Source of the DNA: Panaeolus papilionaceus
Taxonomy: Eukaryota > Basidiomycota > Agaricomycetes > Agaricales
Reading direction: 5' to 3'
Assembly (NCBI GenBank): GCA_015501605.1
Contig: JADNRZ010000002.1
Location: 2,108,001-2,172,000 of the forward strand
DNA: 64,000 nt
Shown here: piece by piece, positions 59,423 to 64,000 of the stretch
Numbering within the stretch: the first letter of the stretch is position 1
Layout of the letters: every line of letters begins with the position of its first letter
Notes under the pieces: model-generated
Seen by the model: the letters and a program-made list of their open reading frames with translations, nothing else
Database searches by the model: none
Told to the model about the DNA's origin: nothing
Made by a program: the position numbers and the translations under genes

Positions 59423-62107
59423 TCACCAGAGAGTTGGGATATCTTCTCCCTTCCAATTACGAGCACGACCTTCCCAATAACCCCCAACATATTCCCATTG
59501 ATCCCCAACTTGCTTGAACCACCTTGGAGGACGATCCTTTCCGGAGTTTCGGCGCTCTCGCTGTAACTGCTCAACCCTCAGCTTTTCTTCTTCAGCCAGG
59601 TCCAGCTGACCATTCTCCAAAGCGCGCACATCTGGGCGATATCGAGAATCCGTGGGAGGGAGCTTTCCAACCATGTCCTGAGCGATCTCGTTCAACGTGA
59701 AAGTGAAGGCTGAGTAGCCATAGTACTCTTGTGTGTGTTTCGGAAAGGGGTTAATTTTCCATAGGATTTGATAACGCGATGCATCCAGGGTTCGAGACAT
59801 TTGGTCATCCCACTTCCCTTCCAACTGGCTAACTGCATCGTCGTTAGCAGAGAAGATCGTGCCAGCCACGATGTTCGAAGGACCCCAATAGCCGTTCTGT
59901 TTGAAATCCAACACACAATGCAATCCAGTCGTTTTGTTTTCGATGGTCATCTGTCCACAATGGTCCAGATACTTGGTTCCGACGACGAGGTTTCGAACGA
60001 ACGATGACGGCTTGTTCCTTCAAGACAGTCAGTCAGAAAACGATGTTTTAGCTCAGTTCTACTTACCATGTGTAAACATCGTTCCCAATCCTCAAAGTGG
60101 ATGTCCCTACTGGTATAATCTCGAGGCTCTTTCCTACAAATATTTTGAGCATTTATAGATCGTGTCAATCAACAGCGTCGCTTACCCCAGAATTTTGTTT
60201 TACCAGCTGACACTGCAGTCAAATCCCATTTTTTGCCCTCTGCATGATAAGCAATTTCCAGTGGGTTGTGGCGAACCTTCTCGGCAATGAATTTCATTCG
60301 AATGTCCTCGAAGGTTTCACCCAGCATGGGGTTGCTAAATAACGAAAATATTTAGTGAAACCCAATTTGGACGGCAGTGACCTACAATCCCTTCCTTCCG
60401 CTCCGATATCGGGTATGTGCATAACTAGAAACTGTGAAAGCAGCAATATACGCCATGCGATTGACAGGGTCATCTGTAGCGGCAGCCTCATCCAAAAGGT
60501 TGAAGTATTCCACTTCTTCTGCGGCGCGTTGCAGGAGGGTTAGAGGTTCATTGAACGTAACAGGAAACGTAATCGTAGATAGATCCTAAACGTCAACGTT
60601 CAGTCACCATCTCAGTCAAATAACCATGGAAAGAAAAAGGTCATACCTTGCCAACATTCTTCTTCAAAATTGCAAAAAGACTGCCTTCATCAGCCGGTGG
60701 CGGGCAAGGAAGATGTGTTCGATACGTTCTTGTTTTACTCGGAGAAATAAAGCTGGTATCTCCGGAGGTGGGACCGTCCAAAGGCTGCTCCTCTATATCT
60801 GTGTCGATGCTGGACGTTTCAAGGCTGTGATCAACGTCGTTATTAAGAACACGACTTCCGGGTTCAGAAACATCATTTCCTGGGTCTAAAATGAATTCCT
60901 GAGGGCCGTCCTCAACAGCGTCGAACCATTCTAGGTAGCTGTCGCTGTTGGTCGTAGCAATGGAGTCCCTGTACGAGTTGTGAGTAAATGACGGCGAGTG
61001 ACGATGACCATGAGTACGCGGGGTGGCGACATGTTCCTCCTCCTCGACGGTCGAGGAAAGTGCCAGAGACGAAGGCTTAGGATCAGCAAGCGATTGTTGC
61101 ATTGCCTTGTGCAAATTGGAGTGCTGAGACTTGAGCTTATCAACCCGGACTTTCAGATCTTCCAGGGAATCATGTAAAGACAGTTTTGAGATGTCAATGT
61201 GCTCAGCACCTGAAGGCGGTTGGCTATGATGTGCAGCTATCAAGGCTTGAGGTTCGACATATCGTCATCGAGATGGAATACCTACGACGTTTGAACAAAC
61301 CGAATTTGGACTCCTTTCCATGCTGTTGCTTCTCCTGTTTCTTTACAAGCGTGGACACTGAAGGGGCAGGCGCAAATTCGATGCAGAGGTTGGTGACAAT
61401 CTGCTCGAGACCAGATATAGTCTATTACACCAACGATCTGAGTGTCAACCAGGTGAGAGTAAGTAAGAGAAACTATAAGACTCACATCGCTCATTTCGTC
61501 CATCAATATACCTGACCGGTTAATGTTGTAGCTTATGCTGGCTTGACGTGCATTATGACGAAAGGTGGCCGACTTCTTTGCTTCTTGTCCAATGGATATG
61601 AACTTTCTATAATTTGAATCGCAATGGTTTATGAGCTCCGGATACTCGCACAAGGGATGCCATAGGAGTTCACCTGAATGCGGTCATCCAACTATCAAAG
61701 TCTGCCTTGCTTAAACATTTAATATGAAAGGTCGCTGTATTGGAATCAATGTGAATGTCCTTTCTTCCAGGAGCAGTGGAAATGGCGGCATTGTGCAACA
61801 AGATTTGGTCTCGAATCGGTTGTCCGGGTTCAAAGGCGTAAGAAAGAAACCCGGACTGGTATAAAGTGAAATATCTGCGAGCAAAACCTGAGAAAGAGAT
61901 GAGCGATGAAAGTGAAAAGATGTTGTATATATTTATACCTTGCATTTTCTTGCGCCTTTTCTTGAGTACCCATCCTTCGAATAAGATTGAAGGACCAGTC
62001 ATATGAACTAATGAAGCAGTTGCTGTTGATATTCCTATACTAAGCGGACGGTGAGATGTACCTGAACCGGTTGAATTAGAAAATGACAGAGGAGTTGGAA
62101 GTGGCAT
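59423..62107 (-). CDS. Oxysterol-binding protein homologue, Osh3 type (PH-FFAT-ORD)
   Basis: Lipid-transfer protein at membrane contact sites. The ATG at 62107 gives MPLPTPLSFSNSTGSG. PH domain: ILFEGWVLKKRRKKMQG|FARRYFTLYQSGFLSY, FEPGQPIRDQILLHN, TFHIKCLSKADFDSWMTAFR. A coiled-coil-prone middle follows, then an FFAT-like VAP-binding motif EWFDAVED preceded by polar residues. The ORD carries the family opening FNEPLTLLQRAAEEVEY, GRKGFNPMLGETFED, KFWGKSLEIIPVGTSTLRI, YTWNKPSSFVRNLVVG and KQNGYWGPSNIVAGTIF; it ends WKGEDIPTLW. The signature normally EQVSHHPPxSA reads EKVRHNPLEIAYHAEG, so one His and one Pro are changed. About eight exons, frame intact. The Osh3 call rests on the PH sequence and FFAT motif; sterol versus phosphoinositide cargo is open. 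Confidence 0.87.
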
Positions 62108-62420
62108 TTGTGAAATTACACGGAGTATGTTATTGTCAAAAGACCAAAGACAGAGAACCAGTGCTCATTGGTCCAAATTTAGAAATGGTCGTGGTTAACC
62201 AATTCCCTTGGAGTCGACCCGAGATACGGTTATTCTGTAAATGTCAATCGGCTTTGACTCGGACCTGCGTAGCATGGGATGATAAAATTTTAAGGACCGG
62301 AATATTTGCTCTATGTTTTAAAATGTTTAACCTCCTAAATTGTTACAAGTCCCACAATAATAATTTCAATACCAACGAATCGATGGGGCGATGTGTAAGC
62401 TGATGATGCAACTCCGAAAA

Positions 62421-62430
62421 CTATATAGAT
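62421..62430 (+). promoter_or_regulatory. TATA-like element of the 6PGDH gene
   Basis: CTATATAGAT, about 78 bp before the ATG, followed by a strongly pyrimidine-rich tract (62438-62490), the usual start-site region of highly expressed fungal genes. Confidence 0.45.
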
Positions 62431-62507
62431 AGCCATCACCCCTCTACAAATCTTCCCCATCCTCTTTCTTCCATCTCTATCTTATACCATCTCGCCCAAT
62501 TACAATC

Positions 62508-64000
62508 ATGGCAACGTACGCAATTATTTCAATATTTTCTTATTCATCTTTAAAACTTTGTCATATTTTAGTGGTGACATTGGTCTTATTGGCCTCGCCG
62601 TTATGGTTCGTCAGCCACTTCCCATCATCAACGACCCTCACTTATTTTACGCAATGAATTAGGGCCAAAATCTTATCTTGAACATGAATGATAAGGGCTT
62701 TAACGTCGTTGCTTACAATCGCACAACTAGCAAAGTTGATAACTTCCTCGCTAATGAAGCTAAAGGTTCTACTATCTATCTGTCAAAATGTCAAATTCAT
62801 GAATTGCTGATCATGATTAATTTCAAACAATTAAGGTACAAACGTTCAAGGAGCTCACTCCATCGAGGAGCTTGTCAGCAAGCTTAAGCGCCCTCGCAAA
62901 ATCGTCCTTCTCGTTAAGGCTGGTTCCGCTGTTGATGACTTCATCCACCAACTCGAGCCTCATCTCGAAAAGGGGGACATCATCATCGATGGTGGTAACT
63001 CTCACTACCCCGATTCCATTCGTCGTACCAAAGAGTTGGAATCCAAGGGTCTCTTATTCGTCGGTTCTGGTGTCTCTGGTGGTGAAGAAGGTGCTCGTCA
63101 CGGCCCCTCTTTGATGCCTGGTGGTTCTCCAGCGGCGTGGCCAGCTATCAAGGATATTTTTCAAAAGACCGCTGCTCAGGTTAACGGTGACCCATGCTGC
63201 GATTGGGTCGGCGAGACCGGCTCTGGTCACTATGTGAAAATGGTTCACAACGGTAAGCACTTACCCTGGTTATTGAACATTTTTGCTTGAACTTCAGATC
63301 AAGGTATCGAATACGGTGATATGCAATTGATCGCAGAGGCCTACGATATCCTTAAGCGTGGGCTCGATCTCTCCGAGGACGAGATTGCGGGTATTTTCGA
63401 CAAGTGGAACAAGGGTGTCCTCGACTCGTTCCTTATCGATATTACCGCCAACATTCTCAGGTTCAAGGACGACGACGGCGAGCCCGTTGTTACCAAAATT
63501 CTCGACAAGGCTGGTCAGAAGGGTACCGGAAAATGGACTGCTATTGCTGCCCTCGATGCTGGAACTGCCGGTAAGACTTCTATTGCCCCGATTCCCATGA
63601 ATATATCTCATTGGCGTTTTTAGTCACTCTCATCGGTGAAGCCGTTTTCGCTCGATGCTTGTCTGCTATTAAGGAGGAGCGTGTCCGTGCCAGCAAGGCC
63701 ATTTCTGGACCTCCCAAGGAGCCTTTCCGTGGTGACAAACAACTCTTCATTGACGACTTGGAACAGGCCCTTTATGCTTCTAAGATCATCTCCTACACTC
63801 AAGGCTTCATGCTCATGAGGGAAACCGCCAAGGAGGTATGTGGGTTTACGATAGCTAATCCAGTGATCTTCTCACATATGTTCTTAGGTTGGCTGGAATC
63901 TTAACTATGCTGGAATTGCGAAGATGTGGAGAGGAGGATGTATCATCAAGGCAAGACGATATTTGCTGCTATTCACCTGTATTATCTTACGCTTCCCATT
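62508..64000 (+). CDS. GND1: 6-phosphogluconate dehydrogenase, 3' end outside the window
   Basis: Oxidative pentose phosphate pathway: 6-phosphogluconate + NADP+ gives ribulose 5-phosphate + CO2 + NADPH. Tiny first exon ATGGCAAC, then [19 protein letters not shown] (NADP fingerprint), [35 protein letters not shown], the signature [20 protein letters not shown], and the active-site [19 protein letters not shown] with the Lys; then LGEAV-like [20 protein letters not shown] and [38 protein letters not shown]. Seven or more exons visible. The last visible junction (after base 63950) appears to use a GC donor (AAG|GCAAGA). The C-terminal roughly 130 residues lie outside. Divergent from the Osh3-like gene over 400 bp. 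Confidence 0.95.

Overview
This window is nuclear DNA of a filamentous basidiomycete, most likely an Agaricomycete. Coding sequence is cut by many very short introns (about 50-60 nt, GT...AG, pyrimidine-rich before the acceptor). The gene set is purely eukaryotic (septin, Elongator, INO80, TIM8, Msh1). Two secreted plant-cell-wall enzymes carry fungal CBM1 cellulose-binding modules, which suggests a wood- or litter-decomposing lifestyle. All gene models below were spliced by eye from open frames, splice-site motifs and protein-family knowledge; no database was searched.

Layout. 1-4 kb: 3' part of a dual-specificity phosphatase (+) converging on the Golgi protein TVP23 (-). 4-8 kb: secreted GH74 xyloglucanase with CBM1 (-). 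8-10.4 kb: kinase-like protein lacking the usual catalytic residues (+). 10.4-12.1 kb: a stretch with no gene I can support. 12.1-14.6 kb: amino-acid permease (+). 15-20.1 kb: large leucine-rich-repeat RhoGEF (-), followed by ELP4 (-), divergent from IMP1 (+). 22.6-29 kb: TTC1-like TPR protein (-), short-chain dehydrogenase (+), saccharopine dehydrogenase LYS1 (+), an unrecognised disordered protein (+). 29.5-31.4 kb: INO80 subunit Ies1-like copy A (-). 32-35.3 kb: tim8 (+), membrane acyltransferase (-), F-box-like protein (+). 35.4-41.2 kb: alpha/beta hydrolase (+) and Ies1-like copy B (+). 41.7-46.5 kb: MIT-domain protein (-) and Cdc11-type septin (-). 46.9-53.7 kb: mitochondrial MSH1 (+) converging on a mitochondrial aconitase (-). 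54-58.3 kb: secreted CBM1-GH3 beta-glucosidase (-). 59.4-64 kb: Osh3-like oxysterol-binding protein (-), divergent from 6-phosphogluconate dehydrogenase (+), which runs off the window.

The genes are mostly unrelated housekeeping genes, not a pathway cluster. The xyloglucanase and beta-glucosidase could act in the same extracellular process but lie 47 kb apart. Mitochondrial functions recur (IMP1, TIM8, MSH1, aconitase) without obvious shared control. The most interesting observations are the pair of intron-sharing Ies1 paralogues in inverted orientation, a run of 12-33 nt micro-exons that splits the presumed catalytic Asp codon of the beta-glucosidase, a 10-nt exon in TVP23, GC-AG type introns, a pseudokinase-like nuclear protein, and an altered HHPP signature in the Osh3-like lipid-transfer protein.
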